NCBI GenBank assembly: GCA_019136395.1
Contig: JAGVUH010000549.1
Coordinates: 1 to 8,427, forward strand
From: Gammaproteobacteria bacterium
GTDB lineage: Bacteria; Pseudomonadota; Gammaproteobacteria; Chromatiales; Chromatiaceae
DNA: 8,427 bases
Reading direction: 5' to 3'
Part shown: positions 1-5,695 of the stretch, one piece after another
Numbering within the stretch: position 1 is the first letter of the stretch
Layout: the number at the start of each line of letters is the position of its first letter
The notes under the pieces: model-generated
What the model saw: only the letters and a program-made list of their open reading frames with translations
What the model was told of the DNA's origin: nothing
The model's database searches: none
Made by a program: the position numbers and the translations under genes

Positions 1-260
1 AGGACGGCGTTGGGACGTCCGGTGTGGACGCCGATCCAGCCCTGGCCCATGTCCACCCGCTCCAGGGTCCAGGCCAGACGGCGACGGGGATCCGCGTGGT
101 GACTGAGCTGGACGGGGGCCCCCGGTTCCCAGCAACTGGTCATGCGGCCGGTATTGGGGACATGGGCGGTGACCCGGGTGCCATCCGCCAGTTCCACCTC
201 GGCGAGGAAGCGTTGGTAACGGCGCAGGATGCGGCCGTCCGTCAGGGGGGGCAGTTGCAC
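1..260 (-). CDS. sfsA: SfsA (sugar fermentation stimulation protein A), N-terminal 86 residues, cut by window edge
   Basis: The reverse strand from 260 reads a continuous frame beginning MQLPPLTDGRILRRYQRFLA, followed by DGTRVTAHVPNTGRMTSC, EPGAPVQLS, RRRLAWTLERV and WIGVHTGRPNAV. These match the conserved N-terminal half of SfsA: the RYKRFLADV-like block, the AHCPNTGSM-like block, the PG...LS turn and the G-IG-NTG-PN block. SfsA has an OB-fold followed by a nuclease-like domain. It was found in E. coli as a factor that increases maltose fermentation, and its biochemical role is still unclear. The start is GTG at 258-260, with a GGAG ribosome site nine bases upstream (270-273 on the plus strand); no better start is seen. 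The rest of the gene, including the nuclease-like half, lies left of the window. It is co-directional with the acylphosphatase gene, 126 bases away. Confidence 0.88.
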   Translation of the reverse strand, partial: MQLPPLTDGRILRRYQRFLAEVELADGTRVTAHVPNTGRMTSCWEPGAPVQLSHHADPRRRLAWTLERVDMGQGWIGVHTGRPNAV

Positions 261-269
261 CGTCGGGTT

Positions 270-273
270 CTCC
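270..273 (-). promoter_or_regulatory. Ribosome binding site that supports the GTG start of sfsA
   Basis: On the reverse strand GGAG lies nine bases before the GTG at 260-258. This supports that codon as the start, because the conserved SfsA block begins within about ten residues of it. Confidence 0.55.
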
Positions 274-300
274 GTAGGGCCCCCTGGTCCACCCCTCCGG

Positions 301-332
301 GGGTCGCGGGTCGGGGTCGAGGGTCGGGGGTC
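301..332. repeat. G-rich degenerate heptamer tract (GGGTC every 6-7 bases), possible G-quadruplex
   Basis: On the plus strand GGGTC occurs at 301, 308, 314, 321 and 328, giving spacings of 7, 6, 7 and 7 bases. The tract contains five G-runs of three or more separated by 2-4 bases, which fits an intramolecular G-quadruplex on the plus strand. It lies 41 or more bases upstream of the sfsA start, so it would be in the 5' untranslated region or promoter of sfsA, or in readthrough RNA from the acylphosphatase gene. The sfsA transcript would carry the C-rich version. Confidence 0.6.
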
Positions 333-386
333 AGAAGTGAAGAAGACAGCAAATGAGGAAATCAGTAAGTTGGCGCATCGCCGGTC

Positions 387-680
387 CTAGCGATTCAGGA
401 AACCGCTCAGCGCCTGGTAAGGCACGGGCTCGCACGCGAGGGCCTCGACCCGGGCGAGGGGTGGGCCAAGGCGCAGCCAGTCGCGCAACGCGGCTACCGC
501 CGCCCGCGGCCCACAGGCCAGGACCTCGACCCGCCCATCGGTGAGATTGCGCGCATAACCGCTCAACCCCAGCCGCCGGGCCTCATCCCGGGTGGAGGCA
601 CGGAAAAAGACCCCCTGGACCCGGCCGGACACCAGGCAGCGCATGCCGATGAGATCATCTCCACCCGATAGCTGGTTCAC
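387..680 (-). CDS. acyP: Acylphosphatase
   Basis: This 97-residue frame is a small cytosolic enzyme that hydrolyses carboxyl-phosphate bonds such as acetyl or carbamoyl phosphate. Both family signatures are present: GRVQGVFFRAST at about residues 19-30, with the catalytic Arg in FFRA forming the phosphate-binding loop, and GYARNLTDGRVEVLACG at about 41-57, with the catalytic Asn in ARN. The usual length is about 90 residues. Two starts are possible: GTG at 678-680, with GAGG ten bases upstream, or ATG at 642-644, which gives 85 residues beginning just before the core strand MRCLVSGRVQ, with a GGAG about 14 bases upstream. The longer form is listed because its ribosome site is better placed; the first 12 residues are uncertain. 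The gene is leftward like sfsA and diverges from the ArsC gene. Confidence 0.93.
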   Translation of the reverse strand: MNQLSGGDDLIGMRCLVSGRVQGVFFRASTRDEARRLGLSGYARNLTDGRVEVLACGPRAAVAALRDWLRLGPPLARVEALACEPVPYQALSGFLNR

Positions 681-740
681 GTTACGCTGGCCTCACCCAC
701 GTCAGATCCACCTTCACGCCGATTTCGTTAGCCTCGGGGT

Positions 741-746
741 TAGAAT
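741..746 (+). promoter_or_regulatory. Possible -10 element of the ArsC-family gene
   Basis: TAGAAT matches the sigma-70 -10 consensus at five of six bases and lies about 50 bases before the ATG at 797. I see no convincing -35 hexamer at 16-18 bases upstream. It sits in the 116-base divergent spacer between the acylphosphatase and ArsC genes. Confidence 0.3.
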
Positions 747-796
747 AGGGCTCTCGCAATGACGAATCACCTGGGCCCCTCCACGGCGAGTCAGAC

Positions 797-1144
797 ATGT
801 CCATCACCCTCTATCATAATCCACGCTGCGGCAAATCCCGCGAGACCCTGCAACTGCTGCGCGATCGGGGGCTTGAACCCGAAATCGTCGACTACCTCAA
901 GACGCCGCCCACCTTCACGACGCTGAACCAGATTCTGCACCAGCTGGGTCTGGAGCCACGGCAACTGATGCGCACCAAGGAGAAGGAATACCGGGAACTT
1001 GGCCTGGATGATCCGGCCCTGTCGCGTCAGGACCTCATCAAGGCCATGATTGCTCACCCCATTCTCATCGAGCGCCCCATCCTGCTCAAGGACGGCCGGG
1101 CGGCCCTGGGCCGACCACCCGCGACCGTGCTGGCCATCCTCTGA
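797..1144 (+). CDS. ArsC/YfgD-family glutaredoxin-dependent reductase (arsenate reductase-like)
   Basis: The 115-residue thioredoxin-fold protein begins MSITLYHNPRCGKSRETL. Cys11 lies in the HNPRC-GKSR loop that is the catalytic cysteine of ArsC. The arginines expected to bind the oxyanion are present at about R59 (LMRTKE), R93 (IERPI) and R106 (LGRPP). Length and wording (ELMR.KE, ARIGRPP-like end) are closer to the chromosomal YfgD-type branch of about 119 residues than to the plasmid ArsC of 141 residues. Arsenate reduction is therefore plausible but not shown, and no arsB, arsR or other ars gene is visible. A modest GAG ribosome site sits six bases before the ATG. wrbA follows 96 bases later on the same strand. 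From memory, ArsC-like, wrbA and hda genes are also neighbours in pseudomonads, so this is probably a housekeeping cluster and not an arsenic island. Confidence 0.9.
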   Translation: MSITLYHNPRCGKSRETLQLLRDRGLEPEIVDYLKTPPTFTTLNQILHQLGLEPRQLMRTKEKEYRELGLDDPALSRQDLIKAMIAHPILIERPILLKDGRAALGRPPATVLAIL

Positions 1145-1187
1145 CCCGCCGCCACGCCCCCCGACGCCGAGCGATTTTACCGGTCCC

Positions 1188-1193
1188 TATAAT
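1188..1193 (+). promoter_or_regulatory. Possible -10 element upstream of wrbA
   Basis: An exact TATAAT lies in the 96-base gap between the ArsC-family gene and wrbA, 47 bases before the wrbA ATG. The bases 15-19 upstream do not resemble TTGACA, so the promoter is tentative. If real, wrbA-hda could be transcribed separately from the upstream gene. Confidence 0.35.
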
Positions 1194-1195
1194 GA

Positions 1196-1840
<645 letters not shown>

Positions 1841-1853
1841 CGGCGGCACGAGT

Positions 1854-2843
1854 TTGTCGCTGGACACAGCTCTCGCCCCGGCCCCGGCCCCGGCCCCGGC
1901 CCCGGCCCCGGCCCCGGACCTGGATCCGCACACGCGGTCGGCTTCGCCCCTCACCGGACCAGATCAGGGGTCGGCATCGCCAGCCCCCACGCCGGACCCG
2001 GGGTCGGCGGCGACCCTCCCCCGTCCTGAGCCAGAGGGCGCCAACCCCTCCCAGCCCGGGGCGACGGTTGGCCTGCAACTGCCGCTGGCCCTAACCCCGG
2101 GTGCCGAGTCGGACTTCTCCGCCTATCTGGCCGGGCCCAATGCCGAGGTGGTCGCGGCCCTGGCCGCCTGGGCCCAGCCATCGCTCCGCCCGCCTACCGC
2201 CGCGGCCCCACCGGGGGTAGCGACCCCCCCGCCCGCGGCCACCGGACAATTTCTCTATGTCTTTGGCCCCCCGGGCACGGGCAAGAGCCACCTCCTCCAG
2301 GCGGCCTGCCAGGCCGCGCGCCAGGAGGGGCTGGCGGCGGCCTGTCTACCCCTGGGGCATCCCGGTCTGGAACCCGCCGTCCTGGAGGCCCTGGAGCGCT
2401 GGGACCGCATCGCCCTCGACGGCCTGGAGGCCGTGATCGGTCAGGCACCCTGGGAGGAGGCCCTGTTCCACCTCTACAATCGCCTGCGGGATGCGGGACG
2501 GGGGTTGCTGGTGGCGGCCCGTCGGCCCCCGGGCGAGTTGGGCATCCACCTGGCGGATCTCGCCTCCCGGCTGGCCTGGGGCACCCGTTATCGGCTGAAG
2601 CCCCTTGATGAGCGGGAGTGCGCCGCGCTCCTGCGCCACGCCGCCCGGCGTCGCGGACTCAAGCTGGGCGAGGAGGCCATCGCCTATTTGCTCAAGCGCT
2701 GCCCCCGGGAGCCCGGCTACCTGCTGGAGCTGCTTGGACACCTGGACCGGGCGAGCCTCGTCCACAAGAAGCGCCCGACCCTACCGCTGATCCGCGCCCT
2801 GATCGAGGCGCGGCGGGGTGATGCCACGCCGGTAGAGCCCTGA
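1854..2843 (+). CDS. hda: Hda, DnaA-family replication regulator, with long Pro/Ala-rich N-terminal extension
   Basis: Hda bound to the DNA-loaded sliding clamp stimulates ATP hydrolysis by DnaA and so prevents re-initiation. The recognisable protein begins at about residue 72: VGLQLPLAL holds the clamp-binding motif QLPLAL (75-80), followed by FSAYLAGPNAEVVAAL. Walker A is canonical, GPPGTGKS (138-145), where E. coli Hda has a degenerate version. The Walker B region is RIALDGLEAVIG. The Box VII stretch DLASRLAWG contains Arg239, equivalent to the arginine finger, and the C-terminal block LLELLGHLDRASL-PTLPLIRALIEA matches Hda. At 329 residues it is about 95 longer than the E. coli protein; the excess is mostly residues 1-71, a repetitive Ala/Pro segment, plus a Pro/Ala insert at about 107-128. 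TTG at 1854 is the only ATG, GTG or TTG start before the clamp motif; the next in-frame GTG (2148) would remove it. The ribosome site is poor. The true N-terminus is uncertain; the Hda identity is not. Confidence 0.88.
   Translation: MSLDTALAPAPAPAPAPAPAPDLDPHTRSASPLTGPDQGSASPAPTPDPGSAATLPRPEPEGANPSQPGATVGLQLPLALTPGAESDFSAYLAGPNAEVVAALAAWAQPSLRPPTAAAPPGVATPPPAATGQFLYVFGPPGTGKSHLLQAACQAARQEGLAAACLPLGHPGLEPAVLEALERWDRIALDGLEAVIGQAPWEEALFHLYNRLRDAGRGLLVAARRPPGELGIHLADLASRLAWGTRYRLKPLDERECAALLRHAARRRGLKLGEEAIAYLLKRCPREPGYLLELLGHLDRASLVHKKRPTLPLIRALIEARRGDATPVEP
1875..1916 (+). repeat. Seven perfect GCCCCG hexanucleotide repeats inside hda
   Basis: GCCCCG is repeated seven times without interruption (42 bases). 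In the hda frame it encodes alternating Ala and Pro; on the reverse strand it is a GGGGCC tract able to form a G-quadruplex. Gain or loss of units would keep the reading frame, since the unit is six bases. Confidence 0.95.
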
Positions 2844-2856
2844 CCCGCGGTCTTTT
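2842..2856 (+). terminator. Weak terminator-like hairpin at the end of hda
   Basis: GACC-CGC-GGTC is followed directly by TTTT, overlapping the hda stop codon. The stem is only four base pairs, so termination strength is doubtful. The rest of the gap 2857-3136 holds no gene that I can see. Confidence 0.25.
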
Positions 2857-2990
2857 CCCTGGGCCATAACCTCGGGCAAATACCTTGCATCGTCGGCCAA
2901 CTCCCGTTATCGTCCCGTTTATACCCACCTCGGCGCGGCTTATTGTCTGACCCCGCGGGACGGGGCCGGGTAAGCAAATCAAACCATTTA

Positions 2991-3013
2991 TCCCGCGGCC
3001 AAGTATCGCGGGA
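2991..3013. promoter_or_regulatory. Perfect inverted repeat upstream of the cytochrome c gene
   Basis: TCCCGCG (2991-2997) and CGCGGGA (3007-3013) form perfect seven-base arms around a nine-base spacer. A related CCCCGCGGGA lies at 2951-2960. The spacing suits a dimeric regulator site or an RNA hairpin; no regulator can be named. Confidence 0.35.
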
Positions 3014-3065
3014 GACCCTGTCGGCTATCGCCCCACCGCGCCGTCCCCGGGTGTTCAGCGCACCC

Positions 3066-3093
3066 TTGCCCAGGGGCTCACGGGCGATATCCT
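3066..3093 (+). promoter_or_regulatory. Candidate promoter of the cytochrome c gene
   Basis: TTGCCC (3066-3071) and TATCCT (3088-3093) are separated by 16 bases and each matches four of six sigma-70 consensus bases. A start near 3100 would leave a leader of about 37 bases containing the strong ribosome site at 3121-3130. Confidence 0.3.
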
Positions 3094-3120
3094 CCTGGCA
3101 GGGGGAGATTAAACCACCAG

Positions 3121-3130
3121 AAGAGGAGAA
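3121..3130 (+). promoter_or_regulatory. Strong ribosome binding site fixing the GTG start of the cytochrome c gene
   Basis: AAGAGGAGAA ends six bases before the GTG at 3137. It fits that codon much better than any ATG nearby, and the GTG places a normal signal peptide at the N-terminus. Confidence 0.65.
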
Positions 3131-3136
3131 GATCCC

Positions 3137-3952
3137 GTGAAGCCATGCCCCATCCTGGGACTCGCCCTGGTTTTCGGCCTGACCGCCAGCCAGCCGCTCC
3201 TTGCCGACGACCCCCTCGCCGCCGCACGGGAGGTCGAACAGGCCCTGCATCTCAAGCCGGATCTGGCCAATGGCCGGAAGGTCTATCTGGTCTGCTCGGT
3301 CTGCCATCAGCCCGAGGGCTGGGGGACCACCGACGGGACCTACCCGCAGATCGCCGGTCAATACGCCGAGGTCACCATCAAGCAACTGGCGGACATCCGC
3401 GCCCGCAATCGGGACAACCCGATCATGCTGCCCTTCGCCATGACCAATTCCCTGACCATTCAGGATATTGCCGATGTCAGCTATTACATCGAGCATTTCC
3501 CCATGGACCCCGACAACGGCGTGGGTCCGGGCACGGATCTGGAACTGGGTCAGCGCCTTTACGAGGAGAACTGCGTGGACTGCCACGGCGAGCGCGGCCA
3601 GGGTGTCCCGGAAAAGCACAGCCCCTTGCTCCAGGGCCAGCATTACCGCTACCTGGTCCGTCAGTTCGAATTGATCCGCGACGGCAAACGGCTCAATGCC
3701 GACAAGGAGATGGTCAAGCAGATCCAGACCTTTTCCACCCGGGACATCCAGGCGGTCATGGACTATACCTCGCGCCTGAAGCCCCCCCTGGAGATGGTCG
3801 CCCTGCCGGGCTACACCAATCCCGACTTCCCCCGTTTCTGGCGCCCCATCACCTCCCGGGGGCCGGAACTGGGCATGGGGCCAGGCATGGGTATGGGGCC
3901 AGGCATGGGCATTGGCATTGGCAGAGGGATGGGGATGACGCTCGCCGATTAG
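3137..3952 (+). CDS. Periplasmic di-heme class I cytochrome c with Met/Gly-rich C-terminal tail
   Basis: The 271-residue product starts at GTG with MKPCPILGLALVFGLTASQP, a signal peptide probably cut near residue 23 (LLA-DD), so the protein acts in the periplasm. Two covalent heme motifs are visible: CSVCH (53-57) and CVDCH (146-150), each opening a cytochrome c domain. Met residues after each motif (MLPFAM for the first, KEMVKQIQTFS for the second) are candidate axial ligands. The two-domain layout resembles cytochrome c4 and related electron carriers that feed terminal oxidases or photosynthetic reaction centres; the exact partner cannot be told. After the second domain a Pro-rich stretch leads to an unusual tail, GMGPGMGMGPGMGIGIGRGM, from about residue 247. 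The gene stands alone between hda and the convergent sat gene. A sulfur-related role is only suggested by sat. Confidence 0.87.
   Translation: MKPCPILGLALVFGLTASQPLLADDPLAAAREVEQALHLKPDLANGRKVYLVCSVCHQPEGWGTTDGTYPQIAGQYAEVTIKQLADIRARNRDNPIMLPFAMTNSLTIQDIADVSYYIEHFPMDPDNGVGPGTDLELGQRLYEENCVDCHGERGQGVPEKHSPLLQGQHYRYLVRQFELIRDGKRLNADKEMVKQIQTFSTRDIQAVMDYTSRLKPPLEMVALPGYTNPDFPRFWRPITSRGPELGMGPGMGMGPGMGIGIGRGMGMTLAD
3875..3910 (+). repeat. 18-base tandem duplication coding the Met/Gly tail of the cytochrome
   Basis: ATGGGGCCAGGCATGGGT at 3875-3892 is followed directly by a copy at 3893-3910 differing only in the last base. Two ATTGGC hexamers follow at 3911-3922. Each 18-base unit encodes Met-Gly-Pro-Gly-Met-Gly. 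Confidence 0.93.
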
Positions 3953-3977
3953 CGCGGGAGAGCGCAAGCCGTTCGGT

Positions 3978-4016
3978 CCCCCTCTCCCCGACCCTCCCCC
4001 GCCAGGGGGGAGGGAG
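3978..4016. repeat. Dispersed C/G-rich hairpin repeat, copy 1
   Basis: This 39-base element matches the one at 7930-7968 at 37 of 39 positions. It contains a perfect nine-base-pair stem, CCCTCCCCC (3992-4000) with GGGGGAGGG (4006-4014), around a five-base loop GCCAG. It lies 25 bases past the stop of the cytochrome gene. Elements of this CCCTCTCCC...GGGAGGG type are common between genes in many proteobacteria. It may help end transcription, although no T-run follows. Confidence 0.85.
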
Positions 4017-4062
4017 GAAGAGCATCAGCGGCTTGCGCTACCGATGCCAGCCAAGGTGGCTT

Positions 4063-4094
4063 GGGGCGTGAACGCTAACGGAGCGGTTAGCATT
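4063..4094. repeat. Palindromic intergenic repeat related to the 8010-8114 elements
   Basis: GGGGCGTGAACGCTAACG (4063-4080) matches GGGGTGTGAATGCTTACG at 8081-8098 at 15 of 18 bases. Its end forms an imperfect palindrome: AACGCTAACG (4071-4080) and GGTTAGCATT (4085-4094) pair at eight of ten positions around GAGC. It lies in the convergent spacer between the cytochrome and sat genes and may act as a bidirectional terminator or a mobile repeat relic. Confidence 0.6.
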
Positions 4095-4123
4095 AAAGAC
4101 ACGAGCGGAACCTGCCATTTTCC

Positions 4124-4209
4124 GGGGTGTGGCAAGACCCCTCATGCCCGTCAGCGTGTAAGTCACGGGAATGTCTTTCATTCTTTGGGGTGTGGCCTGC
4201 CGCCTCATG
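4124..4209 (+). repeat. Paired motif GGGGTGTGGC-N7-CTCATG
   Basis: GGGGTGTGGC, seven variable bases and CTCATG occur at 4124-4146 and again at 4187-4209, 63 bases apart. The same GGGGTGT...TCATG frame, with a longer middle, occurs at 8012-8044 and 8081-8114. No protein coding is apparent here. Confidence 0.6.
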
Positions 4210-4230
4210 ACAGTTAGCAACGATCGGCCG

Positions 4231-5418
4231 TCACTTCAGGGACTGATAATAGTCCATCAGGATCTGGGCGACCTCGGGACGGGAGAATTCCTTGGGCGGG
4301 GCGATGCCGGAACCCAGCAGTTCACGTACCTTGGTGCCGGACAGGAGCACGAAGTCCTCCTTGGTGTGATCCGGGGCCTCGCGCATCATGACCACCCGGC
4401 CCAGCTTCTTGGACCAGGCGGTGTGGTCGGCCTTGAAGATCTCGATGTCCAGGGCGCCTTCCGGGACCTCTTCGTCGAAGATGGTCTGGGCATCGAAGGC
4501 GCCGTAGTAATCCCCCACCCCGGCATGGTCACGGCCGATGATGAAGTGGGTGGCGCCCATGTTCTGGCGGAAATAGGCGTGCAGCACGGCCTCCCGGGGG
4601 CCGGCGTAGAGCATGTCGAAGCCGTAGCCGGTGACCATGGCGCTGTTGGGCTTGAAGTAGAGCTCGACCATCTTGCGGATGGCGGCATCGCGCACCGGGG
4701 CGGGGATATCGCCCGGCTTGAGCTTACCCAGGAGCATGTGAATGACCAGGCCATCGCAGTTGAGACGCTCCATGGCCATGTGGCAGAGCTCTTCGTGGGC
4801 CAGGTGCATGGGGTTGCGGGTCTGGAAGGCGACGACACGCTGCCAGCCGCGCTCGGCGATCTCGTTGCGGATCTCGACGGCGGTGCGGAAGGTATCCGGG
4901 AAATCGTCCTGGAAGTAGGAAAAGTGCAGGACCTGGATGGGTCCGGAGACGGCGAAACGCCCCTGGCTATTGAAGGTGGCGACGCCGGGGTGCTCGCTAT
5001 CGCTGGTGCGATAGACCTTCTCGGTCATGAAGGCCATCTGCGCGTCGCTGACCTCCTCGATGGCTTGCACGTCCATGATCGCCAGGACCGGCTGCCCCTC
5101 GATGTTGGGGTCGCGCAGGGCAATGCGGCTGGCGCCCCGGATGGCCGAGACATCCTCCAGCAGGCACAGGACCGGCACCGGGAAGAAGGCGCCATTGGTC
5201 ATGCGCATGTTCTCGCAGGTGCCCATGGCATCGGCGACGCTCATGAAGCCCTGGAGGGGGGTGAAATACCCGCCCCCCATCATCACCGCGTTGCCGGCGG
5301 CCTGGGAGCTGATGACCACGGAAGGCAAGGCTTCGGCCTCGTGCATCAGGCGATGATGCGTGTCCGGGTCATAGACAAAGAGCGGCTTGAGCACGTCCGA
5401 GCCGACTGGTTTGATCAT
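4231..5418 (-). CDS. sat: ATP sulfurylase (sulfate adenylyltransferase), dissimilatory type
   Basis: The 395-residue enzyme interconverts ATP plus sulfate with APS plus pyrophosphate. In purple sulfur bacteria this homo-oligomeric type runs in reverse, making ATP and sulfate from the APS formed by APS reductase, in the cytoplasm. Visible blocks: PSVVISSQAAGNAVMMGGGY (32-51), the nucleotide-binding QTRNPMHLAHEEL (199-211) with its HxxH pair, YGFDMLYAGPREAVLHAYFR (265-284), IIGRDHAGVGDYYG (293-306) and LLSGTKVRELL (358-368). There is no APS kinase domain after residue 395, as expected for this form. The sequence closely resembles what I recall of the Allochromatium vinosum enzyme, where sat is followed by aprM, aprB and aprA; none of those is here. 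The position between the two histidines of the HxxH motif is Leu-Ala, where Arg-Ala is common. ATG is supported by AGGAGA nine bases upstream (5427-5432). Confidence 0.97.
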   Translation of the reverse strand: MIKPVGSDVLKPLFVYDPDTHHRLMHEAEALPSVVISSQAAGNAVMMGGGYFTPLQGFMSVADAMGTCENMRMTNGAFFPVPVLCLLEDVSAIRGASRIALRDPNIEGQPVLAIMDVQAIEEVSDAQMAFMTEKVYRTSDSEHPGVATFNSQGRFAVSGPIQVLHFSYFQDDFPDTFRTAVEIRNEIAERGWQRVVAFQTRNPMHLAHEELCHMAMERLNCDGLVIHMLLGKLKPGDIPAPVRDAAIRKMVELYFKPNSAMVTGYGFDMLYAGPREAVLHAYFRQNMGATHFIIGRDHAGVGDYYGAFDAQTIFDEEVPEGALDIEIFKADHTAWSKKLGRVVMMREAPDHTKEDFVLLSGTKVRELLGSGIAPPKEFSRPEVAQILMDYYQSLK

Positions 5419-5426
5419 CTTGCGTC

Positions 5427-5432
5427 TCTCCT
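5427..5432 (-). promoter_or_regulatory. Ribosome binding site of sat
   Basis: AGGAGA on the reverse strand lies about eight bases before the ATG at 5418. The divergent spacer upstream (5433-5650) contains one AT-rich box, TTATTTATGAACAAT (5482-5496), as the only obvious promoter-like patch for sat, but without a clear -35/-10 pair. Confidence 0.6.
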
Positions 5433-5655
5433 GATGGCCCCCGCGCCGCGTGCCGGAACCTTGTCCGATCAGCCGGTGAGCTTATTTATGAACAATGAGT
5501 CTGGCGCCGAGGGCCCCCCGATGGGCTTTGAGGCCGATAGCGGCGGAAGTCAGGCGCGATCGGCAAAGTTACCATAGCGCGCTGGCATCCCCAAGCCTTG
5601 CGGCAGCCCGGGTCATGGTTCCCGGCGCAGCGCCCCCACCTTGGGGCCGGTGGGC

Positions 5656-5661
5656 TAGAAT
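5656..5661 (+). promoter_or_regulatory. Possible -10 element of the 73-residue small protein gene
   Basis: TAGAAT, in the context GGGCTAGAATCGCCC, lies 35 bases before the ATG at 5696. It is the same hexamer seen upstream of the ArsC-family gene (741-746). No good -35 hexamer is visible. Confidence 0.3.
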
Positions 5662-5695
5662 CGCCCTCCTTGACCTCTGACCAGGAGCAGACCGC

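Noticed and set aside
24..356. Rightward frame of 110 codons at the left end
   Set aside because: The reverse strand carries convincing SfsA conserved blocks in the same place; this frame has none.
797..1144. Arsenic resistance island
   Set aside because: Only an ArsC/YfgD-type protein is present; no arsR, arsB, acr3 or arsA neighbours, and the context looks like a housekeeping cluster.
1854..2843. DnaA, DnaC or an IstB-like transposition ATPase
   Set aside because: The clamp-binding QLPLAL motif, DLASRLAWG block and Hda-like C-terminus without a DNA-binding helix-turn-helix domain fit Hda, not DnaA or IstB.
2717..3967. Leftward open frame of 416 codons across the cytochrome gene and its upstream region
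   Set aside because: It is antisense to the cytochrome with its two CXXCH motifs and to the end of hda, and shows no domain of its own.
3145..4071. Rightward open frame of 308 codons overlapping the cytochrome gene in another frame
   Set aside because: Arg/Pro/Gly/His-rich shadow frame; the cytochrome frame explains the region and has the ribosome site.
4171..5577. Long rightward open frame (468 codons) opposite sat
   Set aside because: It is fully antisense to a clear ATP sulfurylase; the reading is Gly/Ala/His/Asp-rich with no family features, as expected for the mirror frame of a GC-rich gene.
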